From NCBI RefSeq assembly GCF_000003605.2, contig NW_003156728.1:1-23068 (forward strand): 23,068 nucleotides of DNA, in the 5' to 3' direction. Position numbers and translations under genes: made by a program. Position 1 is the first letter of the stretch, and every line of letters starts with the position of its first letter. This DNA is from Saccoglossus kowalevskii. Taxonomy: Eukaryota; Hemichordata; Enteropneusta; Harrimaniidae. The notes under the pieces were generated by a model. That model saw only the letters and a list, made by a program, of their open reading frames with translations. It was not told the DNA's origin and made no database searches. Shown in pieces: positions 10,090 through 21,538 of the stretch.

Positions 10090-11207
10090 AACAGCCTTGT
10101 ATGTGTTCACTATGTACTAACAGACATATAACACCCTTGTATGCGTTCACTATGTACTGACAGCCATATATCATCCTTGTATGTGTTCACTGTGTACTGA
10201 CAGCCATATAACACCCCTAGTATGTGTTCACTATGTACTAATAGCCATATAACACCCTCGTATGTGTTCAATATGTACTTGCTGCCATATAACACCCGTG
10301 TATGTGTTCAATATGTACTAGCTGCCATATAACACCCTTGTATGTGTTCACTCTGTACTAACAGACACATAACACCCTTGTATATATCCACTATGTACTA
10401 ACAGCCATATAACACCCCTGTATGTGTTCACTATGTACTAACAGCCATAAAACACCTCTTCTATGTGTACACTATGTACTAACAGCCACATAACAGTCTT
10501 GTATGTGTTCACTATGTACTAATAGCCACATAACACCCTTGTATGTGTTCAATATGTACTATCAGCCATATAACACTCTTGTATATGTTCACTATGTACT
10601 AACGCCAACATAACAGCCTTGTATGTGTTCACTATGTACTAATAGCCACATAACACCCTTGTATGTGTTCACTATGTACTGAAAATCTCATAACTACCTT
10701 GTGTTCACTATGTACAAGAAATCACATAACACCATTGTTTGTGTTCGCTATGTAATGGAAATTACATAGCACCCTCTTATGTGTTCACTGCGTACTAGCT
10801 GCCACATAACACCATTGTATGTGTTCAATATGCACTATCAGCTATAAAACACCCCTGTATGTGTTCACTATGTACTAGCAGCCACATAACACCTATGTAT
10901 GTGTTCACTATGTACGAACACCCACATAACACTTTTGTATGTGTGCACTATGCACTAGCAGCAACATAACACCCCTGTATGTGTTCAATATGTATGAACA
11001 CCCACATAACATTTTTGTATGTGGCACTATGTACTAGCAGCCACATAACACCTTTGTATGTTGTTCACTATGTACTTAAAGCCACATAACAACCTTGTAT
11101 GTGTTCAATGTGCACTATCAGCCGTATAACATCCCTGTATGTGTTCACTATGTACTATCTGCCACATAACACCCTTCTATGTGATCACTAAGTACTAACA
11201 GCCACAT
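10090..11207. repeat. Higher-order repeat type C, copy 3
   Basis: This is the first member of a tandem pair with a period of 1118 bp, the next copy starting at 11208. It matches copy 1 at an offset of 3790 through anchor 7. Near 11050 it lacks the TTCAATAAGTACTATCTGCC monomer and carries the oddity TATGTTGTTCAC. The variants CAGACATATAAC (10120) and CAGACACATAAC (10364) are its own. Confidence 0.85.
10681..10803. repeat. HOR anchor block 7 (full, type C)
   Basis: This 123-bp anchor has the marker CATAACTACC. The inverted repeat is intact at 10747-10770. It is followed by ACACCATTG, a variant also found after anchors 6 and 10. Confidence 0.9.
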
Positions 11208-12375
11208 AACAGCCTTGTATGTGTTCACTATGTACTAACAGCCATATAACACCCTTGTATGCGTTCACTATGTACTGACAGCCATATATCATCCTTGTAT
11301 GTGTTCACTGTGTACTGACAGCCATATAACACCCCTAGTATGTGTTCACTATGTACTAATAGCCATATAACACCCTCGTATGTGTTCAATATGTACTTGC
11401 TGCCATATAACACCCGTGTATGTGTTCAATATGTACTAGCTGCCATATAACACCCTTGTATGTGTTCACTCTGTACTAACAGCCACATAACACCCTTGTA
11501 TATATCCACTATGTACTAACAGCCATATAACACCCCTGTATGTGTTCACTATGTACTAACAGCCATAAAACACCTCTTCTATGTGTACACTATGTACTAA
11601 CAGCCACATAACAGTCTTGTATGTGTTCACTATGTACTAATAGCCACATAACACCCTTGTATGTGTTCAATATGTACTATCAGCCATATAACACTCTTGT
11701 ATATGTTCACTATGTACTAACGCCAACATAACAGCCTTGTATGTGTTCACTATGTACTAATAGCCACATAAAACCCTTGTATGTGTTCACTATGTACTGA
11801 AAATCTCATAACTACCTTGTGTTCACTATGTACAAGAAATCACATAACACCATTGTTTGTGTTCGCTATGTAATGGAAATTACATAGCACCCTCTTATGT
11901 GTTCACTGCGTACTAGCTGCCACATAACACCCTTGTATGTGTTCAATATGCACTATCAGCTATAAAACACCCCTGTATGTGTTCACTATGTACTAGCAGC
12001 CACATAACACCTATGTATGTGTTCACTATGTACGAACACCCACATAACACTTTTGTATGTGTGCACTATGTACTAGCAGCAACATAACACCCCTGTATGT
12101 GTTCAATATGTACGAACACCCACATAACATTTTTGTATGTGGCACTATGTACTAGCAGCCACGTAACACCCTTGTATGTGTTCAATAAGTACTATCTGCC
12201 ACATAACACCCTTGTATGTGTTCACTATGTACTTAAAGCCAGATAACAACCTTGTATGTGTTCAATGTGCACTATCAGCCATATAACATCCCTGTATGTG
12301 TTCACTATGTACTATCTGCCACATAACACCCTTCTATGTGATCACTAAGTACTAAGAGCCACATAACACCCTTGT
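11208..12375. repeat. Higher-order repeat type C, copy 4
   Basis: This is the second member of the 1118-bp tandem pair, and matches type C copy 1 base for base apart from scattered changes at offset 4908. It keeps the TTCAATAAGTACTATCTGCC monomer that copy 3 lost. The run of identity with copy 1 continues through the short anchor, so the 4908-bp duplication spans at least 6300-8045. Confidence 0.85.
11799..11921. repeat. HOR anchor block 8 (full, type C)
   Basis: This 123-bp anchor has the marker CATAACTACC and is preceded by CATAAAACCC. The inverted repeat is intact at 11865-11888. It lies exactly 4908 bp from anchor 4. Confidence 0.9.
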
Positions 12376-12953
12376 ATGTGTTTACTATGTACTAGCAACC
12401 ATATAACACCCTTGTATGTGTTCACTGTGTACCAACAGCCATATAACACCCTTGTATGTGTTCACGATGTAGTAACAGCCATATTACACCCCTTTATGTG
12501 TTCACTACGTACTGGCTGCCATATAACACCCTTGTATGTGTTCAGTATGTACTGGCTGCCATATAACACCCTTTTATGTGTTCAATATGTACTAGCTGCC
12601 ATATAACACCTTGTATGTGTTCACTCTGTACTAACAGCCATATAACACCCTTGTATGTGTTCACTATGTACTAACAGCCATATAACACCCCTGTATGTGT
12701 TCACTATGTACTAACAGCCACATAACACCCTTGTATATATCCACTATGTACTAACAGCCATATAACACCCCTGTATGTGTTCACTATGTACTGAAAATCT
12801 CATAACAACCTTGTGTTCACTATGTACTAGAAATCACATAACACCCTCTTATGTGTTCACTGTGTACTAGCTGCCACATAACACCCTTGTATGTGTTCAA
12901 TATGCACTATCAGCCATATAACACCCCTGTATGTGTTCACTATGTACTAACAG
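12376..12953. repeat. Second copy of the short-anchor segment
   Basis: This repeats 7468-8045 at offset 4908, including the TAGTAACAGCCATATTAC variant at 12470 and the short anchor. Small differences include CACTGTGTACCAAC for CACTCTGTACCAAC. From about 12954 it departs from the first copy and leads into type B. Confidence 0.85.
12793..12875. repeat. HOR anchor block 9 (short, hairpin monomer deleted)
   Basis: This is the second 83-bp anchor, 4908 bp from block 5 and with the same one-monomer deletion and CTGTGTACTAG variant. The two short anchors therefore trace to one deletion event that was then copied. Confidence 0.9.
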
Positions 12954-13079
12954 CCACATAACACCCTTGTATATATCCACTATGTACTAACAGCCATATA
13001 ACACCCCTGTATGTGTTCACTACGTACTAACAGCCATAAAACACCTCTTCTGTGTACACTATGTACTAACAGCCACATA
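12954..13079. repeat. Link of three monomers before type B copy 2
   Basis: These are the TATATATCC monomer, a CAGCCATAAAAC monomer and a CTCTTC monomer shortened to CTCTTCTGTGTACAC, which has lost two bases compared with CTCTTCTATGTGTACAC elsewhere. The order equals that at 1400-1510 and 3710-3810. Nothing else is visible. Confidence 0.75.
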
Positions 13080-14875
13080 ACACCCTTGTATGTGTTCACT
13101 ATGTACTAACAGCCACATAACACCCCTGTATGTGTTCACTATGTACTAACAGCCATATAACACCCTTGTATGGGTTCACTATGTACTAACAGCCATATAA
13201 CACCCCTGTATGTGTTCACTATGTACTAACAGCCACATAACACCCTTGTATATATCCACTATGTACTAACAGCCATTTTACACCCATGTATGTGTTCACT
13301 ATGTACTAACAGCCATATAACACATCTTCTATGTGTACACTATGTACTAACATCCACATAACACCCTTGTATGTGTTCACTATGTACTAATAGCCTCATA
13401 ACACCCCTGTATGTGTTCACTATGTACTAACAGCCATATAACACCCTTGAATGTTTTCACTGTGTACCAACAGCCATATAACACCCTTGTATATATTCAC
13501 TATGTACTAACAGACATATAACACCCATGTATGTGTTCACTATGTACTAACAGCCACATAACACCCTTGTATGTGTTCATTATGTACTAACAGCCATATA
13601 ACACCCTTGTATGTGTTTACTATGCACTAACAGCCATATAACACCCTTGTATGTGTTCACTGTGTACTAACAGTCACATAACAGCCTTGTATATGTTCAC
13701 TATGTACTAACGCCAACATAACAGCCTTGTATGTGTTCACTATGTACTAATAGCCACATAACACCCTTGTATGTGTTCACTATGTACTGAAAATCTCATA
13801 ACAACCTTGTGTTCACTATGTACTAGAAATCACATACCACCATTGTTTGTGTTCGCTATGTAATGGAAATTACATAGCACCCTCTTATGTGTTCACTGCG
13901 TACTAGCTGCCACATAACACCATTGTATGTGTTCAATATGCACTATCAGCTATATAACACCCCTGTATGTGTTCAATATGTACGAACACCCACATAACAT
14001 TTTTGTATGTGGCACTATGTACTAGCAGCCACGTAACACCCTTGTATGTGTTCAATAAGTACTATCTGCCACATAACACCCTTGTATGTGTTCACTATGT
14101 ACTTAAAGCCAGATAACAACCTTGTATGTGTTCAATGTGCACTATCAGCCATATAACATCCCTGTATGTGTTCGCTATGTACTATCTGCCACATAACACC
14201 CTTCTATGTGATCACTAAGTACTAAGAGCCACATAACACCCTTGTATGTGTTCACTATGTACTAACAACCATATAACACCCTTGTATGTGTTCACTATGT
14301 ACTAACAGCCATATAACACCCTTGTATGTGTTCACTATGTACTAACAGCCACATAACACTCTTGTATGCGTTCACTATGTACTGACAGCCATATAACATC
14401 CTTGTATGTGCTCACTGTGTACTGACAGCCATATAACACACCTTGTATTTGTTCAGTATGTACTAATAGCCATATAACACCCTTGAATGTGTTCAATATG
14501 TACTTGCTGCCATATAACACCCTTGTATGTGTTCAATATGTACTAGCTGCCATATAACACCCTTGTATGTGTTCACTCTGTACTAACAGCCATATAACAC
14601 CCTTGTATGTGTTCACGATGTACTAACAGCCATATAACACCCTTGTATGTGTTCACTATGTACTATCAGCCACATAACACCCTTGTATGTGTTCACTATG
14701 CACTAGCAGCCACATAACACCCCTGTATGTGTTCAATATGTACGAACACCCACATAACACTTTTGTATGTGGCAATATGTACTAACAGCCACATAACACC
14801 CTTGTATGTGTTCAATAAGTACTATCTGCCACATAACACCCTTGTATGTGTTCACTATGTACTTAAAGCCAGATA
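13080..14875. repeat. Higher-order repeat type B, copy 2
   Basis: This is the first of two adjacent copies with a period of 1795-1796 bp (about 45 monomers). Markers in order are TATGGGTTCAC (13170), CATTTTACAC (13274), GAATGTTTTCAC (13449), CATACCACC in anchor 10, TTCGCTATGTACTATC (14171), ACACACCTTGTATTTG (14434) and TTAAAGCCAGATAAC at the end. Two monomers present in copy 1 upstream of the anchor are absent here and in copy 3. Confidence 0.85.
13789..13911. repeat. HOR anchor block 10 (full, type B)
   Basis: This 123-bp anchor has CATAACAACC, TACTAGAAAT and CATACCACC. The inverted repeat is intact at 13855-13878. It lies 9176 bp from anchor 3 and 1795 bp from anchor 11. Confidence 0.9.
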
Positions 14876-16670
14876 ACACCCTTGTATGTGTTCACTACGT
14901 ACTAACAGCCACATAACACCCCTGTATGTGTTCACTATGTACTAACAGCCATATAACACCCTTGTACGGGTTCACTATGTACTAACAGCCATATAACACC
15001 CCTGTATGTGTTCACTATGTACTAACAGCCACATAACACCCTTGTATATATCCACTATGTACTAACAGCCATTTTACACCCCTGTATGTGTTCACTATGT
15101 ACTAACAGCCATATAACACCTCTTCTATGTGTACACTATGTACTAACATCCCCATAACACCCTTGTATGTGTTCACTATGTACTAATAGCCTCATAACAC
15201 CCTGTATGTGTTCACTATGTACTAACAGCCATATAACACCCTTGAATGTTTTCACTGTGTACCAACAGCCATATAACACCCTTGTATATATTCACTATGT
15301 ACTAACAGACATATAACACCCATGTATGTGTTCACTATGTACTAACAGCCACATAACACCCTTGTATGTGTTCATTATGTACTAACAGCCATATAACACC
15401 CTTGTATGTGTTTACTATGCACTAACAGCCATATAACACCCTTGTATGTGTTCACTGTGTACTAACAGTCACATAACAGCCTTGTATATGTTCACTATGT
15501 ACTAACGCCAACATAACAGCCTTGTATGTGTTCACTATGTACTAATAGCCACATAACACCCTTGTATGTGTTCACTATGTACTGAAAATCTCATAACAAC
15601 CTTGTGTTCACTATGTACTAGAAATCACATACCACCATTGTTTGTGTTCGCTATGTAATGGAAATTACATAGCACCCTCTTATGTGTTCACTGCGTACTA
15701 GCTGCCACATAACACCCTTGTATGTGTTCAATATGCACTATCAGCTATATAACACCCCTGTATGTGTTCAATATGTACGAACACCCACATAACATTTTTG
15801 AATGTGGCACTATGTACTAGCAGCCACGTAACACCCTTGTATGTGTTCAATATGTACTATCTGCCACATAACACCCTTGTATGTGTTCACTATGTACTTA
15901 AAGCCAGATAACAACCTTGTATGTGTTCAATGTGCACTATCAGCCATATAACATCCCTGTATGTGTTCGCTATGTACTATGTGCCACATAACACCCTTCT
16001 ATGTGATCACTAAGTACTAAGAGCCACATAACACCCTTGTATGTGTTCACTATGTACTAACAACCATATAACACCCTTGTATGTGTTCACTATGTACTAA
16101 CAGCCATATAACACCCTTGTATGTGTTCACTATGTACTAACAGCCACATAACACTCTTGTATGCGTTCACTATGTACTGACAGCCATATAACATCCTTGT
16201 ATGTGCTCACTGTGTACTGACAGCCATATAACACACCTTGTATTTGTTAAGTATGTACTAATAGCCATATAACACCCTTGAATGTGTTCAATATGTACTT
16301 GCTGCCATATAACACCCTTGTATGTCTTCAATATGTACTAGCTGCCATATAACACCCTTGTATGTGTTCACTCTGTACTAACAGCCATATAACACCCTTG
16401 TATGTGTTCACGATGTACTAACAGCCATATAACACCCCTGTATGTGTTCACTATGTACTATCAGCCACATAACACCCTTGTATGTGTTCACTATGCACTA
16501 GCAGCCACATAACACCCCTGTATGTGTTCAATATGTACGAACACCCACATAACACTTTTGTATGTGGCAATATGTACTAGCAGCCACATAACACCCTTGT
16601 ATGTGTTCAATAAGTACTATCTGCCACATAACACCCTTGTATGTGTTCACTATGTACTTAAAGCCAGATA
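14876..16670. repeat. Higher-order repeat type B, copy 3
   Basis: This repeats 13080-14875 with few changes: TACGGG for TATGGG at 14966, a one-base deletion in CATAACACCCTG near 15197, GAATGTGGCAC near 15800, and TTAAGTATG for TTCAGTATG near 16248. The join with copy 2 is at the end of TTAAAGCCAGATAAC, where copy 2 reads ACACCC and copy 3 continues with ACAACC into a further variant. Confidence 0.85.
15584..15706. repeat. HOR anchor block 11 (full, type B)
   Basis: This 123-bp anchor has CATAACAACC, TACTAGAAAT and CATACCACC. The inverted repeat is intact at 15650-15673. Confidence 0.9.
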
Positions 16671-16920
16671 ACAACCTTGTATGTGTTCAATGTGCACTAT
16701 CAGCCATATAACATCCCTGTATGTGTTCACTATGTACTATCTGCCACATAACACCCTTGTATGTGTTCACTATGTACTAACAACCATATAACACCCTTGT
16801 ATGTGTTCACTATGTACTAACAGCTATATAACACCCTTGTATGTGTTCACTATGTACTAACAGCTACATAACACCCTTATATGTGTTCACTATGTACTAA
16901 CAGCCATATAACACCCTTGT
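16671..16920. repeat. Satellite link between type B and the 520-bp tandem unit
   Basis: About six monomers, including two with CAGCTA in place of CAGCCA (16822, 16862) and one with CTTATATG (16876). The first two continue the order seen after TTAAAGCCAGATAAC elsewhere. No other element is visible. Confidence 0.7.
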
Positions 16921-17440
16921 ATGCGTTCACTATGTACTAGCAGTCACATAACACCATTGTATGTGTTCAATGTGCACTAACAGCCACATAACACCCTTGT
17001 ATGTGTTCACTATGTACTAACAGCCACATAACAGCCTTGTATGTGTTCACTATGTACTAATAGCCACATAACACCCTTGTATGTGTTCAATATGCACTAT
17101 CAGCCATATAACACCCTTGTATATGTTCACTATGTACTAACGCCAACATAACAGCCTTGTATGTGTTCACTATGTACTAACAGCCACATAACACCATTGT
17201 ATGTGTTCACTATGTACTAACAACAACATAACAGCCTTGTATGTGTTCACTATGTACTAATAGCCACATAACACCCTTGTATGTGTTCAATATGCACTAT
17301 CAGCCATATAACACCCTTGTATATGTTCACTATGTACTAACGCCAACATAACAGCCTTGTATGTGTTCACTACGTACTAATAGCCACATAACACCCTTGT
17401 ATGTGTTCACTATGTACTAACAGCCATATAACACCCTTGT
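16921..17440. repeat. 520-bp (13-monomer) tandem unit, first copy
   Basis: The unit starts at ATGCGTTCACTATGTACTAG and contains in order a TTCAATGTGC monomer, AATAGCC, TTCAATATGCACTATC, TATATGTTC, AACGCCAACATAAC, ACAACAACATAAC and a repeat of that set. It recurs at 17441, a step of exactly 13 monomers. Private changes here are CAGTCACATAAC (16941) and CAACAACATAAC (17221). Confidence 0.8.
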
Positions 17441-17938
17441 ATGCGTTCACTATGTACTAGCAGCCACATAACACCCTTGTATGTGTTCAATGTGCATTAA
17501 CAGCCACATAACACCCTTGTATGTGTTCACTATGTACTAACAGCCACATAACAGCCTTGTATGTGTTCACTATGTACTAATAGCCACATAACACCCTTGT
17601 ATGTGTTCAATATGCACTATCAGCCATATAACACCCTTGTATATGTTCACTATGTACTAACGCCAACATAACAGCCTTGTATGTGTTCACTATGTACTAA
17701 CAGCCACATAACACCTTTGTATGTGTTCACTATGTACTAACAACCACATAACAGCCTTGTATGTGTTCACTATGTACTAATAGCCACATAACACCCTTGT
17801 ATGTGTTCACTATGTACTAACAGCCACATAACACCCCTGTATATGTTCACTATGTACTAACGCCAACATAACAGCCTTGTATGTGTTCACTATGTACTAA
17901 TAGCCACATAACACCCTTGTATGTGTTCACTATGTACT

Positions 17939-18061
17939 GAAAATCTCATAAGAACCTTGTGTTCACTATGTACAAGAAATCACATAACACCATTGTTTGT
18001 GTTCGCTATGTAATGGAAATTACATAGCACCCTCTTATGTGTTCTCTGCGTACTAGGTGCC
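17939..18061. repeat. HOR anchor block 12 (full, type A)
   Basis: This 123-bp anchor has CATAAGAACC and TTCTCTGCG, shared only with anchor 1. A private C-to-G change gives TAGGTGCC. The inverted repeat is intact at 18005-18028. Confidence 0.9.
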
Positions 18062-18629
18062 ACATAACACCCTTGTATGTGTTCAATATGCACTATCAGC
18101 TATAAAACACCCCTGTATGTGTTCACTATGTACTAGCAGCCACATAACACTTTTGTATGTGTGCACTATGTACTAGCAGCCACATAACACCCCTGTATGT
18201 GTTCAATATGTACGAACACCCACATAACATTTTTGTATGTGGCACTATGTACTAGCAGCCACGTAACAACCTTGTATGTGTTCACTATGTACTAACAGCC
18301 ACATAACACCCTTGTATGTGTTCACTGTGTACTAACAACCATATAACACCCTCGTATGTGTTCACTCTGTACCAACAGCCATATAACATCCTTGTATGTG
18401 TTCACGATGTACTAACAGCCATATTACACCCCTTTATGTGTTCACTACGTACTGGCTGCCATATAGCACCCTTGTATGTGTTCAGTATGTACTGGCTGCC
18501 ATATAACACCCTTTTATGTGTTCAATATGTACTAGCTGCCATATAACCCCTTGTATGTGTTCACTCTGTACTAACAGCCATATAACACCCTTGTATGTGT
18601 TCACTATGTACTAACAGCCATATAACACC

Positions 18630-18790
18630 CCTGTATGTGTTCACTATGTACTAACAACCACATAACACCCTTGTATATATCCACTATGTACTATCAGCCA
18701 TATAACACCCCTGTATGTGTTCACTATGTACTAACAGCCATAAAACACCTCTTCTATGTGTACACTATGTACTAACAGCCACATAACACC
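18630..18790. repeat. 161-bp four-monomer block, first copy
   Basis: The four monomers are the CAACCACATAAC form, the TATATATCC form ending CTATCAGCC, the CAGCCATAAAAC form and the 41-bp CTCTTCTATG form. The whole block recurs at 18831-18991 with one ordinary monomer between. The homologous place in copy 1 has a single block. Confidence 0.88.
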
Positions 18791-18830
18791 CTTGTATGTG
18801 TTCACTATGTACTAACAGCCACATAACACC

Positions 18831-18991
18831 CCTGTATGTGTTCACTATGTACTAACAACCACATAACACCCTTGTATATATCCACTATGTACTATCAGCC
18901 ATATAACACCCCTGTATGTGTTCACTATGTACTAACAGCCATAAAACACCTCTTCTATGTGTACACTATGTACTAACAGCCACATAACACC
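18831..18991. repeat. 161-bp four-monomer block, second copy
   Basis: I saw no difference from 18630-18790 across the 161 bases. This block is absent from the corresponding place in 1-2316, so it is a recent local gain in this copy or a loss in the other. Four monomers is also close to a nucleosome-sized length, which may be coincidence. Confidence 0.88.
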
Positions 18992-19752
18992 CCTGTATGT
19001 GTTCACTATGTACTAACAGCCATATAACACCCTTGTATGAGTTCACTATGTACTAACAGCCATATAACACCCCTGTATGTGTTCACTATGTACTAACAGC
19101 CACATAACACCCTTGTATATATCCACTATGTACTAACAGCCATTTTACACCCCTGTATGTGTTCACTATGTACTAACAGCCATATAACACCTCTTCTATG
19201 TGTACACTATGTACTAACATCCACATAACACCCTTGTATGTGTTCATTATGTACTAAGAGCCTCATAACACCCCTGTATGTGTTCACTATGTACTAACAG
19301 CCATATAACACCCTTGTATGTTTTCACTGTGTACCAACAGCCATATAACACCCTTGTATATATTCACTATGTACTAACAGACATATAACACCCATGTATG
19401 TGTTCACTATGTACTAACAGCCACATAACACCCTTGTATGTGTTCATTATGTACTAACAGCCATATAACACCCTTGTATGTGTTTACTATGCACTAACAG
19501 CCATATAACACCCTTGTATGTGTTCACTGTGTACTAACAGTCACATAACAGCCTTGTGTGTGTTCACTATGTACTAATAGCCACATAACACCCTTGTATG
19601 TGTTCAATATGCACTATCAGCTATATAACACCCTTGTATATGTTCACAATGTACTAACGCCAACATAACAGCCTTGTATGTGTTCACTATGTACTAATAG
19701 CCACATGACACCCTTGTATGTGTTCACTATGTACTGACAGCCATATAACACC

Positions 19753-20259
19753 CTTGTATGCGTTCACTATGTACTGACAGCCATATAACATCCTCGTATG
19801 TGTTCACTGTGTACTGACAGCCATGTAACACCCCTTGTATGTGTTCACTATGTACTAATAGCCACATAACACCCCTGTATGTGTTCAATATGTACGAACA
19901 CCACATAACACTTTTGTATGTGACACTATGTACTAGCAGCCACATAACACCCTTGTATGTGTTCAATAAGTACTATCTGCCACATAACACCCTTGTATGT
20001 GTTCACTATGTACTTAAAGCCACATAACAACATTGTATGTGTTCAATGTGCACTATCAGCCGTATAACATCCCTGTATGTGTTCACTATGTACTATCTGC
20101 CACATAACACCCTTCTATGTGATCACTAAGTACTAAGAGCCACATAACACCCTTGTATGTGTTCACTATGTACTAACAACCATATAACACCCTTGTATGT
20201 GTTCACTATGTACTAACAGCCATATAACACCCTTGTATGTGTTCACTATGTACTAACAG
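19753..20259. repeat. Satellite segment absent from type A copy 1 (left part)
   Basis: This belongs to the 796-bp stretch missing between about 2316 and 2317 in copy 1. It contains ATGCGTTCAC monomers, a CACCACATAAC form one base short near 19900, a GTGACACTATG form near 19921, and then the TTAAAGCCACATAAC and TTCTATGTGATC monomers found also at 8190-8330. Only satellite is present. Confidence 0.75.
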
Positions 20260-20311
20260 CCACATAACAGCCTTGTATGTGTTCACTATGTACTAACAGC
20301 CATATAACACC

Positions 20312-20347
20312 CTTGTATGCGTTCACTATGTACAGCCATATATCATC
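20312..20347. repeat. 36-bp monomer variant (4-bp deletion), second occurrence
   Basis: TACAGCC replaces TACTAACAGCC, as at 3313-3348 and 22702-22737. It is 2390 bp from the last of these, marking the tandem period at the right end of the window. Confidence 0.9.
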
Positions 20348-20852
20348 CTTGTATGTGTTCACTGTGTACTGACAGCCATATAACACCCCTAGCATGTGTT
20401 CACTATGTACTAATAGCCACATAACACCCTTGTATGTGTTCAATATGTACTAGCTGCCATATAACACCCTTGTATGTGTTCACTCTGTACTAACAGCCAC
20501 ATAACACCCTTGTATATATCCACTATGTACTAACAGCCATATAACACCCCTGTTTGTGTTCACTATGTACTAACAGCCATAAAACACCTCTTCTATGTGT
20601 ACACTATGTACTAACAGCCACATAACAGCCTTGTATGTGTTCACTATGTACTAATAGCCACATATCACCCTTGTATGTGTTCAATATGTACTTACGCCAA
20701 CATAACACCCTTGTATGTGTTCAATATGTACTATCAGCCATATAACACTCTTGTATATGTTCACTATGTACTAACGCCAACATAACAGCCTTGTATGTGT
20801 TCACTATGTACTAATAGCCACATAAAACCCTTGTATGTGTTCACTATGTACT

Positions 20853-20975
20853 GAAAATCTCATAACTACCTTGTGTTCACTATGTACAAGAAATCACATA
20901 ACACCATTGTTTGTGTTCGCTATGTAATGGAAATTACATAGCACCCTCTTATGTGTTCACTGCGTACTAGCTGCC
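20853..20975. repeat. HOR anchor block 13 (full, type C)
   Basis: This 123-bp anchor has CATAACTACC and is preceded by CATAAAACCC. The inverted repeat is intact at 20919-20942. It is followed by CAATAAGCAC, which links it to anchor 2. Confidence 0.9.
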
Positions 20976-21538
20976 ACATAACACCCTTGTATGTGTTCAA
21001 TAAGCACTATCAGCTATAAAACACCCCTGTATGTGTTCACTATGTACTAGCAGCCACATAACACCTATGTATGTGTTCACTATGTACGAACACCCACATA
21101 ACACTTTTGTATGTGTGCACTATGTACTAGCAGCCACATAATACCCCTGTATGTGTTCAATATGTACGAACACCCACATAACATTTTTGTATGTGGCACT
21201 ATGTACTAGCAGCCACGTAACACCCTTGTATGTGTTCAATAAGTACTATCTGCCACATAACACCCTTGTATGTGTTCACTATGTACTTAAAGCCACATAA
21301 CAACCTTGTATGTGTTCAATGTGCACTATCAGCCGTATAACATCCCTGTATGTGTTCACTATGTACTATCTGCCACATAACACCCTTCTATGTGATCACT
21401 AAGTACTAAGAGCCACATAACACCCTTGTATGTGTTCACTATGTACTAACAACCATATAACACCCTTGTATGTGTTCACTATGTACTAACAGCCATATAA
21501 CACCCTTGTATGTGTTCACTATGTACTAACAGCCACAT

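Larger units (their letters stand above)
17275..19752. repeat. Higher-order repeat type A, copy 2
   Basis: This is the distal copy of 1-2316, at offset 17274-17275 up to about 18830 and 17436 after a 161-bp internal expansion. All private markers of copy 1 are present, including TTCACTACGT (17370), the TGG run (18450-18500), CACAATGTAC (19645) and CATGACACCC (19704). Differences are scattered single bases, for example GTGCATTAAC (17494) and TAGGTGCC (18056). Its first part overlaps the second copy of the 520-bp unit, 17441 to about 17930. Confidence 0.88.
20260..21538. repeat. Higher-order repeat type C, copy 5
   Basis: This follows the type C order but carries the 36-bp monomer at 20312, lacks the TACTTGCTGCC monomer near 20440, and has an extra TACTTACGCCAACATAAC monomer near 20690. 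From about 20548 to 21267 it also matches 2317-2995, including CTGTTTGTG and CAATAAGCAC, so type A copy 1 is a fusion of type A with this lineage. Confidence 0.8.
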
